Below are positions 53,501-64,000 of a stretch of DNA of 64,000 bases, piece after piece. The DNA is from Adineta ricciae. Its lineage: Eukaryota; Rotifera; Eurotatoria; Adinetida; Adinetidae. The translations under genes and the position numbers were made by a program. The notes under the pieces were generated by a model. That model was given only the letters and a program-made list of their open reading frames with translations. It was not told the DNA's origin and made no database searches. The stretch's first letter is position 1; the number at the start of each line of letters is the position of its first letter. Location of the stretch: positions 587,632-651,631 of the forward strand of contig CAJNOJ010000025.1 of NCBI GenBank assembly GCA_905250025.1, given 5' to 3'.

Positions 53501-56500
53501 ATAGTTCAATAAGGACAGATATCGCAATGCTTTGAATGAAAAAATGATCACTTTCACAAACCGATAACACACAGAGATCAATTGACCAATCATCGAATTC
53601 ATTTTTACCTAAAGATGAAAAAGCATCGAAGTGAATAATTCGGAATTTCGTCGGAAAATCACGAGACCGGATGGATTAATACCAGACTTTAGCAATTAAT
53701 TTTTTCCTCATGATTGACTGATTAATCATGTCTGTCACAAGACTTACCTTTCGATAATTTGGATTGATCAGTGATCGATGATTGTCTCGGGAAGCAACAG
53801 AATTCTATGAGTAGTTTGCAACAATCATCAAACGCACGTTTATAATAATCAGCATTCTCGTGCAGTTTTAATTGAAATTCATCTTGTTGTTGATAATGAT
53901 TGAAGAGTGCTCGAATGTTTTCGTTGGTTTTCTTTTGTGTGATGGAGTAAATATTTTGAAACTTTTCATTCATTGATATGTGATTTGCATCGATTAAAAA
54001 CGTAATAATAAACCGATGAAAAAAGATCTTATATAACGTAATGGATTTCTCTAAATGACTCATCGATCGTAATATCGTTTTCGTTAATACCGCTGGTTTC
54101 TCATCGACAGACTTCTTGACTTCGTTATTCAGTTTGTAAATCTGCTTTTCAACTCTTCGAACCATGTGACGGAGAAGACGTTCCACTTCTTGTGTACATT
54201 CTTGGTCAGTTGTTTGCATTGGATTCTGTAATTGACCAATGCTATTTGTACGAGTTAATTTATTATTAATGTCAGTTGAGTATTCATTTTCGGTATCAAA
54301 TCTCGAAACGTTGTCGTCTTCACTCTCGCTTTCACTAGTCGTGTCTTCGAACGGAAGTTCACTTATCGTTGGTCTTTGTTCACAAACGGATATGAGATCA
54401 TCACTGGTCGAACGACGAAAGATTGACAACCGATGAGTGGTTTCATTGGGCACGACTTTCTTGAGAATTTTCAAGAGAATTTCCATACATAACGTTATCT
54501 GGTCAGCGGTGAATTTGCTAATATTATTGTTCATGGTTTTTATAAGACGATAGAGCATTTCAGGTAAATGTTCCGATTGAATATCTGTCGATGATTCCAG
54601 TGAAGCAATATCGAGCAGCATGTTGATTATTCCACATAGTTGTTCAATGGATATTCCTGCAGTGATCATCAACTGATCATGTTGGTCCGTAACGATAATA
54701 TCGAAGATTTTCGTGAGAAATTCCCAGATGAAATACGGCTGAAAAGTATCCAAAAGCACATTTAAAGTATTCAAAGTTTCCGGACGTGTATTTTCTTGTT
54801 GGATATTAGCTGTGGTTAATTGTTTCGCTGGTAAATAAACTTGCTGATAAACAATTGATAAGTAACTCATTAGGACAGATTCGAGGATGTTTGGACCCAC
54901 ATCAGGCTTATCAACTAAATACAACAGAAAACGTTTTTTTTTTGTTTATTCAAATCATTCCAATGAGTCATTTCGCAGTGTCTTCGTTCAATAACAAACG
55001 CCTCGATCACAAGGGATAACATTCTCATTAATTTTTCACAGAACGAAGAAAGAAAAAGAAGTACTTCGCACGAAGTGTCTAAAGAATATTATTTCATATT
55101 GAATTATCACAAAAGATATTAATACCAGATGCCTAGACAGAAAAATTGGCTCTGGTTTGGTTCAAGTTTATCAAGGAATCTATTTACATTGACAGATAGC
55201 ATATAAACTTCTCGTAGTCTATTGTGCGAAGGACAAATGAATTCTCTGCGACATATTATAATCAATGACGTCAATAAACAACGCTTTCCAATGGAATACT
55301 TCTCGAAATTCTGTACATACCTAGAATAGTGAGTACGCGAATTAAGTTCGTCAATGTCCATGTCGATGGCATTGACTCAGCAATAGTTGCAATCAACGTC
55401 TTGTTCTCGTTAGGCGTAGTTGGTTTCGATTTCACTAATAGCATTGTATTCGATGAAATGATTTCAAGTGCATGTAGTATAGATTGAATTAGAAGTTCTT
55501 GAGTATATTGAATAAAATAGGAGGACGAATCGAATGGATCATTGGTTACAGCTAATGATGTTGACGAGGCATGAATATCGTTATTTTGCTGTTGTTGATG
55601 CTGTTTACTTGTGCTATCAGCTGGACTTTGTTCAGTACCAAGAAACCAAGCATAGATTCGACGATTCAGTGACATATCACGTTTTAACACAATTTGTAAA
55701 GTCACAGTAATGATTTTCATCATATCGATTTTGGTCAATTGTTTATTGTGCATTGGTAAACAAACAAGAAGGAAATCAAGAATAGAACGTTGAACTAATG
55801 GTTGATCACGATCTTGAAGACATGTACATACAGCGGATACCTGTAGAGAGAAAAAAAACCATATATAGAACATCTCAGGAACGCCATTGAATCTCTTACC
55901 ATCGTTTCAACAGAAGAGCCCATTAGATAAAGTTGATCTTCCATACTTTTTCGTTTATCGAAATGATTTAATATGAATGTCAACGCTGAATGACGTGCTG
56001 ATGCGACTAAATGTATTGCTGACCAAATACAAGTGTAATAGTAGAATTTATCAATTCGATTGGAGAGATTATCGAGTAAGGCATAGATTCTGTCGTGATA
56101 ATCCGCGCCTTCTTCTAATGCTGGAAACAATCCGAGAAAGAATCCAGTCAATATGGGATTGAGGGCTTCATCTAACGGAAGAATATATGTCTCATATAAG
56201 TTTAATAGAACGGGTTTGACAGGTAGTGCAGCAGCTGGTAATAATGGAAAGAGACCACACGAATAAAGAATAATGTCTCGTTGTAAATTGCGTTTTCCGA
56301 TCATTCGAAATATTGTTTCGTACACTTCGAGTGTTTTCAAATGAACACCAGACGGTAGTGCTGGATGCAGACATTGCGCAAGACGTTTGGATAGTGTGAT
56401 GCGTTTGGGGATGGATTGAAATTTGGGATAACTTTCTATCGCCTGCAAATGACATATTATAGAATCAAATTCGAAAAACAACAAAAATGTCTTCTTACTT

Positions 56501-56645
56501 TTTTCACTTTGACTAGATTGGTTATAAGATCAGCCCATTCGGATGAATATTCAAATTGTTTGAGCACTTTTTCTAATGTGCCAATAAAATTTTTATACCG
56601 GCCATCATTTAATAAGGCAATTTCATCACTGGGCATCAAACTCAT
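47514..56645 (-). CDS. DOP1: Dop1 (DOPEY) membrane-traffic protein
   Basis: Very long multi-exon gene. ATG at 56645 starts MSLMPSDEIALLNDGRYKNF, aligned with the human start (MNTEELELLSDSKYRNY), followed by FEYSSEWADL, ALPSGVHLKTLEVYETIF, YSCGLFPLLPAAALPVKPVL and RDMSLNRRIYAWFLG, all hallmark Dop1 N-terminal blocks. Later exons carry the disordered middle (Ser-rich at 52.4 kb, an acidic DDDAEENDDEDEDEEDEN stretch at 52.7 kb) and helical repeats. The largest exon is 50.87-52.49 kb. The last exons read HHFQL + FRSAFV, then a Ser/Lys-rich tail ending VLEDFVEYWI. Dop1 acts with MON2 in endosome-to-Golgi traffic and lipid-asymmetry pathways. Human DOP1 is about 2,460 aa; this one looks similar in size. 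I did not map every exon edge. Confidence 0.85.
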
Positions 56646-56795
56646 CTTTTTAGTATTTTCAAATGGTTTTGTTCGGCACAAAATCTATCTGAAAGATATA
56701 TTTAGATCTGGATCTACTCACAAGATCAATTATCACGTGCGCAATGAGCCTAGATTAACGTTAGACGGAGTCAACGCATACATACGCCCAACTAT

Positions 56796-56948
56796 TTAAT
56801 TGCGATAAAGATGGGAGAGATTCGCGAATCGAACGATCGATGTGCTTGTTAATGAATCATTTATTTGTTGTTCGTCGTCTACGATTGGTGACGCATATGG
56901 ACCAATGAGACTCGAATAATCAACATCACGTTGATCGAGTTGACTCAT
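56796..56948 (-). CDS. Possible 5' exon or uORF upstream of Dop1
   Basis: A 50-codon ATG frame (MSQLDQRDVDYSSLIGPYAS ... NLSHLYRN, stop TAA) lies 150 bp upstream of the Dop1 ATG, in the region shared with the divergent Hrs gene. A weak donor (GTTCGA) inside it would join in phase to an acceptor just before the Dop1 ATG, giving an N-terminal extension. The human protein starts at the downstream ATG, so this may be only a uORF or chance. Confidence 0.25.
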   Translation of the reverse strand: MSQLDQRDVDYSSLIGPYASPIVDDEQQINDSLTSTSIVRFANLSHLYRN

Positions 56949-57051
56949 TTTTTTTACTGACGCAGAAGATAAACAATTTTCTCATTTTTATCTTCGCTAT
57001 TAAAATTTAGTGCACCAGCGATATTATTCATACAAGAAACTCAAGCGAACA

Positions 57052-58926
57052 ATGGTCGTTACACAAAATCCACCCACATGGTACGATTCTTGCCTTTGCT
57101 TTTAATATAAAAAAAATGGGATATATGAAACTTTTTTTGTAGGACGGATCGAGATACTTGTTTTCGTTGTCGAACAACATTTACAGCATTTACTCGCAAA
57201 CATCACTGTCGAGCATGTGGAGAAACATTTTGCTCATCTTGTATGTATTGTTCAATATAGAAAAACTTATGAAGAATTCTCTGGGAAATTGTAGGTTCGT
57301 CAAAATCAAGTCCTCTACTTGAATTTGGCATAGAAGATGAAGTTCGAGTTTGTGAATCATGCTATGATCGTTTAACAACGTAAGTAACATTCTTTCTATC
57401 GATTACAGAAAACTATTTCGAGTTGGTCTTGCAGAACCGGTAGTGTCAATCCAACTCCAGCTTCTGAGACAACATCAGCATCTGCTGTAGCAAAACCAAC
57501 TGAGAAGAGTCAAGCTGAAATCGACGAAGAAGAAGCACTTCAACTGGCCATCTCGTTGTCTCAAAGTGAAGCTGACGAAAAAGAACGACGAAAGAAACTG
57601 CTCACCCAACAGTATGCGTTAGCATCGATTCCAACACCGCCAACGCCGCTTGGTTCAGCGCCGATTGCCGATCAGGTATTAGTATTGATCATTCTGCTAG
57701 AAGAAGGCACCACTCGAGAAGAGAAAGAAATTTATGTAAAACATATGTTTATCCAGCGAAAGAAAAAGGTCAAAATTTGTTCTAACCTTTGTTTTTATTA
57801 TTATACATTAGAATGACAACGAGCAAAAACCAGTTGGTGGTAATGCAGAATTAGCCAAATATTTAGATCGAAATTATTGGGAAGGACAAACACAAAAAGA
57901 TCTTGGCACAAACATAGTCCAGAATGTATTTTCCTTGTTTTTTTCGACAACTTTCGACATACACAAACGCGTTCTTCTCTAGGATTCGACGGACAATTTC
58001 GTTCGTGATGATGAAATTGATGCATTCATCAATGTTGCTAATAGTCATATAAATAATATCAAATTTCGAATGTTAAGCAATCAACAACGCGGTCGAAATA
58101 TCGCCAATGACACTGCCGTACAATCAGTATTCTTCACTTTACAACATATGTATCCTGAATTGAATCGATTGATTCAATCACTCGATGATAAACAAGGTTA
58201 AAGATCTTTTTTCTATGTTCGATTGAAACATTCATCTGAAAAATGTTATTTCAGCTTATCATGAGAGTTTACAAGATAAATTGGGTCAATTGAAAGATGC
58301 TCGAGAAGCGTTGAATGCATTACGCGATGAACATTTAGAGAACAAACGACGTCAGGCATTTGAGCGTGAAAGACAGAGACAAATGCAATTAGCTGTCAAG
58401 CTTGATGATATGCGTCAGAAGAAACATGTAAGGAACCAATTGCAGAACTTTCCGAAAACTAGCAGATGTGCTGTAGGCTTATCTGGAATATCACAGACAA
58501 CTGCATTTGCAACGTCTAGCCGAACAGGAAGCAGAAATGCAAGCACGTCTTGATCAACAACGACGTTATGCTCAACAACGCGAACAGCAAAATCAAATTG
58601 ATTATCATCTTAGTCAAGTACAATCAAGTCTCCCGTATGTTCAATCATTGCCATCAGTTGCTTATTATCCTCATCAACAGCAGCACCAGCAACAACAACA
58701 ACAACATGTTCAATCCATGCCAACTTCACAAATACCAACTCATTCGTTCTCCATGGGGCGTAAGTGTATATATAATGTCAAAAGAAGGCATTTTTTCCCT
58801 TTCTGTATAGAACTGTCAGATGCTTTACCTCCGCCGCTTGCCCCACCCATCTCTCAATATCAACAGCTCTACTCTGCTCATCCACCGATGCAGTCAAATG
58901 AGCAAACACTCATCTCATTTGACTGA
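57052..58926 (+). CDS. HGS: Hrs/HGS-like ESCRT-0 protein without VHS domain
   Basis: Nine exons (57052-57080, 57143-57240, 57295-57379, 57435-57675, 57812-57925, 57983-58196, 58255-58427, 58477-58759, 58811-58926) give 450 aa. FYVE zinc finger at about 10-70 ([22 protein letters not shown], with the [11 protein letters not shown]3P signature), UIM at about 100 ([19 protein letters not shown]), a helical GAT/core coiled coil at about 170-330, a Gln/Pro-rich region, and the C-terminal clathrin box LISFD. That is the order of Hrs, which sorts ubiquitinated cargo on early endosomes. The N-terminal VHS domain of Hrs (about 150 aa) is missing; only [10 protein letters not shown] precedes FYVE. The frame stays open a little upstream to an acceptor-like TTTAG at about 57010. 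Confidence 0.85.
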
Positions 58927-60261
58927 AAACCAAAACGGAGAAGCTTCGATGTAAAAACAACATTTTATTTCTTCTTTTATTTATGTGCAATGTCGATTCT
59001 CATTTGTCTTCTGAAAACGCGCTTTTTAATGTCCAATTGGAATGACACACATACACAGTGAAGCATCATATGATGTGTGTAATCGCTATTGTAAATTTTA
59101 TTCTGTTGAAATATATGTGACAAAAATATTCATCGGATCAGATGTCAAACCTATCTTTCGGATATGTTTTTCATTAGTTTAATGGAACGATACTTCTCTT
59201 CCAGGTTTCGGTTTGAATACAATGGAAGGATGTATATTCGAAGATTCCAGATTTATCTCTTATGAGGAAAGATGATCACTTAGATTATTGTAATGAAGTG
59301 TATAGCGCCCACGTCAAGTCCAATTAAGCTTTCAAAAGTAATCATTCCAGCACTTACTCCGTCGACTTTTCATCTACCTCAACTAACGAAGGCGCCGCGA
59401 CATGTTTCCGTACGTTAATCAGTTAAATGTCTTTCTATGTATATACACGTATGTTCTTTTCATCTCTATAAATAAATGTCCATTGTGATTATTTCATATG
59501 AAACTAATTACATAGGAATCGTTATTCGCATGAATAAGTCGTTTTATAGCCATTGTTGAAAAATACTATACCAGATGTCCTATGAAAAAATGAGATTACT
59601 TGGACTTTTCTGTTGCATAATGTATATACGCATTTGAAAATCATCACACATCTCCTAGGTCATCAAGTGTTCCATTTGATATTATGAAAGGAAAGAATCA
59701 GTTTTCTCCATACGATCTTTGACTACTCGAAGTTTGTGGTTCTCGACTTCGTACGCCGTTGAGTTCTCTACTAATGATACAAACTCTCTTAAAATGTCAA
59801 TACTCATATTAGATACGTGTAAAACGTCCAACGCAACAACAAGATTTCAATGTTCAGTGAATCGAATCGTATCATTATTCAATCTCGTTGAAGAACCTCT
59901 CCTTACTTTTAATTTAGTCTTTGTGTATTCAAGCGAAATCAACGTAGTATGAAAGATCGCATTTTTAGACAAAAATCACAAGACTAAGGCTTACGGTCAA
60001 ATGAATACATGTCTAGTGGCATCATCTATAAATCTAAGACTAATTTTTCAACCGATAAAAAGTCAATAGTAATCAGAAATTCGAATAGCTTTACATTCTT
60101 GCATGAATTTCTCTGACTGATATATTCTTTGAAACAAAAAAGAAAACAGCTAGTGACATCTGTTTCACTTCGTTGTTGATCAATCCCTTTTCCTCATGCA
60201 CTCAGTCAGTTTGTTACAACGACGAGTCACTTTGTTTTTGTTACTAAACTTTCCGAGAACT
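58927..60261. other. Intergenic region, no gene supported
   Basis: Contains the 3' end of the Hrs gene (AATAAA at 59471-59476 is a candidate) and the nocturnin promoter. Small frames only; no domain or splice chain seen. Confidence 0.45.
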
Positions 60262-61450
60262 ATGTCCGCTAGTTTCATGACAGAATTCATTCCCGATGAG
60301 TAAGATCGAATGAATTTTTTGCTGAAAAAAAATCTCACTCTAAATTCCAGAGTTCGACACAATATTGATCAGCCAAGTCTTCAACGAAAGTTTGTTGGTA
60401 ATTTGTGTGAAAGCTCAGACAGATATGTAATAAATGTTCTACAGTGGAATATATTAGCCCAAGGTAGTTGATATTGATCGAAAAAAGCATTTGTTTAATC
60501 GTTTCTCTCAGCACTATCGTATTCGGAAGGAAATTTTAATCGTGTTAAAAGTGAGATGGTTCAATATGAAACGCGCAGATGGAGAATACTTGAACAAATC
60601 CTTATTCATCAACCAGATCTGTGTTCACTGCAAGAAGTGGATATATACAATTGCTTTCTCAAAGAACAATTACGAAAATATGGGTAAAACATATATGATC
60701 AGGATGTTGTCGGTATTGAATCGTTTTTTTTTAAAATAGTTATGAGTGTTTCTTCACTGAAAAACCCAATTCCAGATGTCTTTCTTTCCAGCATGATCAG
60801 AAAAACTTCAAAGGACCCGACGGTCTTTTACTTTGTTTTAAAACAAGCACTTTCAAAGAAATTAGTCGAAATACTTCAGATTTACCAAACGATGGCCGTT
60901 ATGGTCGACAGGTAATCCGATACAGTCTTACTTCATGAAAAAACGCTAAACATCAATTCCACAGGTATTTTCAATTCTCGAACTAGAATATCTTCCATTA
61001 TCATCTCGAGTGGTATTTATCGGTACACATTTCAAAGCTAAAAAGCAATTTGCCGCATCTCGTACAAATCAAGCTGCGACTATAGTCACTTATGTCAATA
61101 ATAAATATCCGACAAGTACCAATTTAATCATTGCTGGAGATTTTAATGGTCAACCAGATGAGCCTTGTTATGATGTCTTGATCAAATCTGGTTTGCAGAG
61201 TGCATATCGAACATTGATGAATAATCATGAACCAGCGTTTACAACTTGGAAGTTTAAATCCCGAGAAGAGAACAAAGAGAAGGAGGAAAGTGCAACGATA
61301 GATTATATTTTTTATCAGCCGGAAAATTTGATACCTATCGCCTACTTAGCATTTCCAGAGAAACGAACAATTGGTCCTAATGGTCTTCCATCTGCCACTT
61401 ATCCTTCAGATCATTTAGCTCTTCAAGTTGTATTTCGCGTAGAAAAGTAA
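60262..61450 (+). CDS. NOCT: Nocturnin-like EEP-family nuclease/phosphatase
   Basis: Five exons (60262-60299, 60351-60463, 60512-60683, 60740-60911, 60965-61450) join in frame to 326 aa. Motifs in order: VLQWNILAQ, LCSLQEVD (catalytic Glu), GPDGLLLCFK, GTHFKAK, IIAGDFNGQP (Mg/acid residues), TTWKF, ATIDYIFY (TLDYIWY in human) and IGPNGLPSATYPSDHLAL (human IGPNRLPSFNYPSDHLSL). Nocturnin is a circadian-linked enzyme that dephosphorylates NADP(H) at the 2' position; relatives are CCR4 deadenylases. Catalytic Glu, Asp-Asn and Asp-His are all present, so it should be active. I see no obvious mitochondrial signal at this start. It is shorter than human NOCT (431 aa), mostly by the missing N-terminal extension. 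Confidence 0.85.
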
Positions 61451-62118
61451 TCGTCGACGTTTTCTTTCCATACAAAACAGAACAAGAGAAAAGTTATTAT
61501 CGTTCATTTGTTAATCAATTCACTTTCAATCTCAAAAGTTGTCAACTTCTATTTTGTTTTTAACGTCTAGACAAGGATCAATCCGACAAGTTCGAAAGTC
61601 GATGGTAATTCTTTTGATCTGTTTTCTTGATATTTTTCTCTACGGTCGTAAACTTGAGTTTATACGGTTTTTTTTATAAATATATATTGTGACAACAAAG
61701 GGGAGAGAAAAAACGAAAGAAAAAGCTCAAATACAATACAACAGAAACAAAACAAATAGGAATAAAAGAACGTTGTAACATTTTTTCGAATTTTTTGTGT
61801 ATAACATATTATTTTTAATTTAGATCACAGTAAAAAAAAGAACAAAACACGAAAAAAAAACAAACCCCACGCATGAAACTCACATTAATGTACTCGCTTG
61901 GAAGCGGCCTTAGTAAAAAGGAAATAAGAGAAAAATACACGATATAATATGAGAGAAGAAAAGGCAAACAAGGACAACGTTAGATGAATCCCACCGGGAC
62001 TGATAAGAAAATTTTACGAGTACTCTCCTCGATTCGAGATTTCCTTTTTCTTTCTATACTCTTGCTTTTGTACATAAATGTCTCGAAGAAACCAATTTAA
62101 GTAGATTTTGTCAGTCTC
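61451..62118. other. Convergent intergenic region
   Basis: Between the 3' ends of nocturnin and follistatin. Contains A- and T-rich tracts (61790-61870) and an ATAAATATATATT run near 61675. No gene seen. Confidence 0.5.
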
Positions 62119-63830
62119 TTAGTTCATTCTGAAGTTTGGAAAGCTATTTATATAATTGATTTTATTTCGAAAATATATCTTACGCATCGTGTTCATTTTG
62201 ACTGGACAGGTATCGTAATCAACGATGTGAATATAACGATTTTTTTCACATTGTCCACGTAATAGAGCACAGTAGTTTTTATATAAATGCCCGTCATCAC
62301 CACAAGTTCGAACGTCCATGCTGCATTCTCCACTATGGGCTAGAAATCGCGGAGAGTACTGACAACGTATGCAAACCGGTTGAGCTTGTCGAGAATAGAC
62401 ACAGCGTTCACTAGGTTGACAAAGATTTGGACGGCATTTTGTTTCTATTGAGAATTTAATGAAGATACCATTAGATAGAAGACATTTCTCTATGCGGAAA
62501 AATTAGTCTTACCACAACGACCTTTATGCGCTAATTCGGGAGTTCGCCCTTGTTCATCTGGACTCAAACGCATAGCACAAATATTCCGGTAGGTTACACC
62601 ATTTGTACCGCACACTGGCTCAGGATCCGCAGATGGATTACAATGTTTCTTAGGATAACAAAATGGTTCACCCGTATTTCGAACTAACAAACAAATAGTT
62701 TCATGTGGACACTTCACATTTCGACAATCCTCTATAAAAAGCAAAGAAAATCATTGCTCACAAACTGAATTTGATTTCATGCTTATCTTACTTTGACATT
62801 CGCCATCGTACTTTTTGTAGAGTGCCGATTGATGATTCATACATTTCCATGCTTCCATTGCACACTCAGAGCTGAACGTGACATTATTCGATGCACATAA
62901 TGGTTGATTATGTTTCTTCGATGATGTCGAATCTGTCGCCGTACACGATTCTGCACTGCACACACACATTTCTTCGTCATTGATCCATTGGCACTCTTGA
63001 CCAAGACCACAATCAACATCACATCGTTTGGGGACGTCTAGATAATACGAATCGAACATTATACATGTTCGATCTCATCATCAGCATGACTTACTATTGA
63101 CTTCTCTACATTTCTCTGCGTAGGCGTATCCGTCGAGTTCTTGTCGTATATCATCGGAATAATAAGAACCTGAACATTGATCTTCGCTAACATCTGCTTC
63201 ACTTAGATCATAACACATATCATTAATACGATGATTAAAACAGTTGCCAGCTGAAACGAAGAAGAAAAAAAAGAAGTCCGTTAGTATTACTCATGTTTTG
63301 ACCGTTACAATATGAGTTAACGGCTTCTTGACCTGAATATGTGCGTATATATGTCAACGTTCTGGAAACAGGAAGAAGAAATAGGTGCCCTATTGCTGCT
63401 TTATTATTCTTTCACATCTATTGTTCCTTTTATTTCTAATCAGTAAGATATCGATTTCATTTCCCTTCACATTGCGCGCATCGTGCCCTTGACCCAATAT
63501 ATCTCCTCCATCCCTCATTGTGATTTTGTGACACATGTACACACTCATATGCATGCCACTCAACGGTCTTGAATATCATCAATATATAGGACACTGCTGC
63601 ATATCAATACGGATGAACACATAAAGGAAAGAAGGATGAAGACATGACTCATTTCGAAATGACTGACATTTCATTGCCATAGGAAGGGAACACAGTATTC
63701 TATTCATGGCACGAAATTGAACAAAATTAGAAAACATACCGTGTGTAATGACAATATATTGATTGACGAGAATAAAAAATGTGATAAATCTCATAGAAAT
63801 GTTGCATATTGTTGAAGATGTCATTGTCAT
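62119..63830 (-). CDS. FST: Follistatin
   Basis: Exons 63830..63740, 63250..63095, 63037..62792, 62731..62513 and 62444..62184 (or read-through to 62119) join in frame; about 325-345 aa. A signal peptide (SMRFITFFILVNQYIVITHG) is followed by GNCFNHR (human follistatin GNCWLRQ) and an N-terminal Cys domain. Three FOLN/Kazal-type units follow: CDVDCGLGQECQW ... QPLCASNNVTFSSECAME; CRNVKCPHETICLL ... EPVCGTNGVTYRNICAM; CRPNLCQPSERCVY ... RTCGDDGHLYKNYCALL. This is the ND-FS1-FS2-FS3 layout of vertebrate follistatin, a secreted activin/BMP antagonist. The ending is uncertain: either an unspliced RKIYF... tail to 62119, or a 40-54 nt intron at 62183 giving a shorter end. Two in-frame ATGs (63830, 63824) could start it. 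Confidence 0.82.
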
Positions 63831-64000
63831 CAAAGAAATCAATTGAGATCTATTAGTTAATAGGTGCGTTTGTTTGGTCAATTCTTAAATGAGTCAAAGA
63901 TAATACTAATGTGTTTGCGAGAATAATTTATGTGTGAACTATATGAAGAAAATATCAATAATGAACCTACAACAAATAGAGAACAGCATGTATTAAAAAA
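63831..64000. promoter_or_regulatory. 5' flank of follistatin
   Basis: Presumed promoter/5' UTR region, cut by the right edge. No clear TATA box seen. Confidence 0.25.

Overview
The window is compact, AT-rich, intron-bearing eukaryotic DNA. Most introns are about 45-60 nt with GT...AG ends, and the genes are animal genes: follistatin, nocturnin, renin receptor ATP6AP2, perilipin-like, rhodopsin-type neuropeptide receptors, Dop1, Hrs and a TASOR-like protein. The short introns, dense packing, rhamnose-synthesis genes and receptor copies suggest a small invertebrate, most likely a bdelloid rotifer; this is an inference. I found no rRNA, tRNA, CRISPR array, recognisable transposon or viral fossil.

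Layout. 1-1026 (-): an EF-hand, Gly/Ala- and Pro-rich protein cut by the left edge. 2761-3337 (-): a small three-exon gene without a long ATG-started reading frame, divergent from a TASOR/DUF3715-like gene at 3552-7645 (+). 8147-10655 (+): two tandem intronless receptors. 10879-12022 (+): ATP6AP2. 12305-17908 (-): SKI3/TTC37. 18011-19242 (-): SAP plus F-box protein. 19626-21715 (-): PDIA3-like disulfide isomerase. 22180-23802 (+): perilipin-like. 24257-24910 (+): unknown protein. 25152-26198 (-): type II membrane glycosyltransferase-like protein. 26632-28771 (-): fused UDP-rhamnose synthase. 29963-30589 (-): unknown small protein. 34162-35898 (+): bombesin/CCHamide-type receptor. About 38340-39668 (+): decayed sterol reductase. 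41564-42898 (+): another receptor. 43789-46506 (-): large thioredoxin reductase. 46904-47203 (-): DPM3. 47514-56645 (-): Dop1. 57052-58926 (+): Hrs lacking its VHS domain. 60262-61450 (+): nocturnin. 62119-63830 (-): follistatin.

Several genes serve the secretory and endosomal system (PDIA3, DPM3, ATP6AP2, Dop1, Hrs, the glycosyltransferase), but neighbours are transcribed in mixed directions and nothing suggests operons. The most interesting points are: a UDP-rhamnose synthase whose two catalytic halves are in the reverse of the plant order; a thioredoxin reductase ending in a Cys-X4-Cys tail like that of Plasmodium; redox-active cysteines of both PDIA3 and thioredoxin reductase carried on or beside very small exons (12 and 20 nt); a HUSH-type TASOR-like protein; and an Hrs without VHS. 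The stretches 30.6-34.1 kb and 35.9-38.3 kb are gene-poor.
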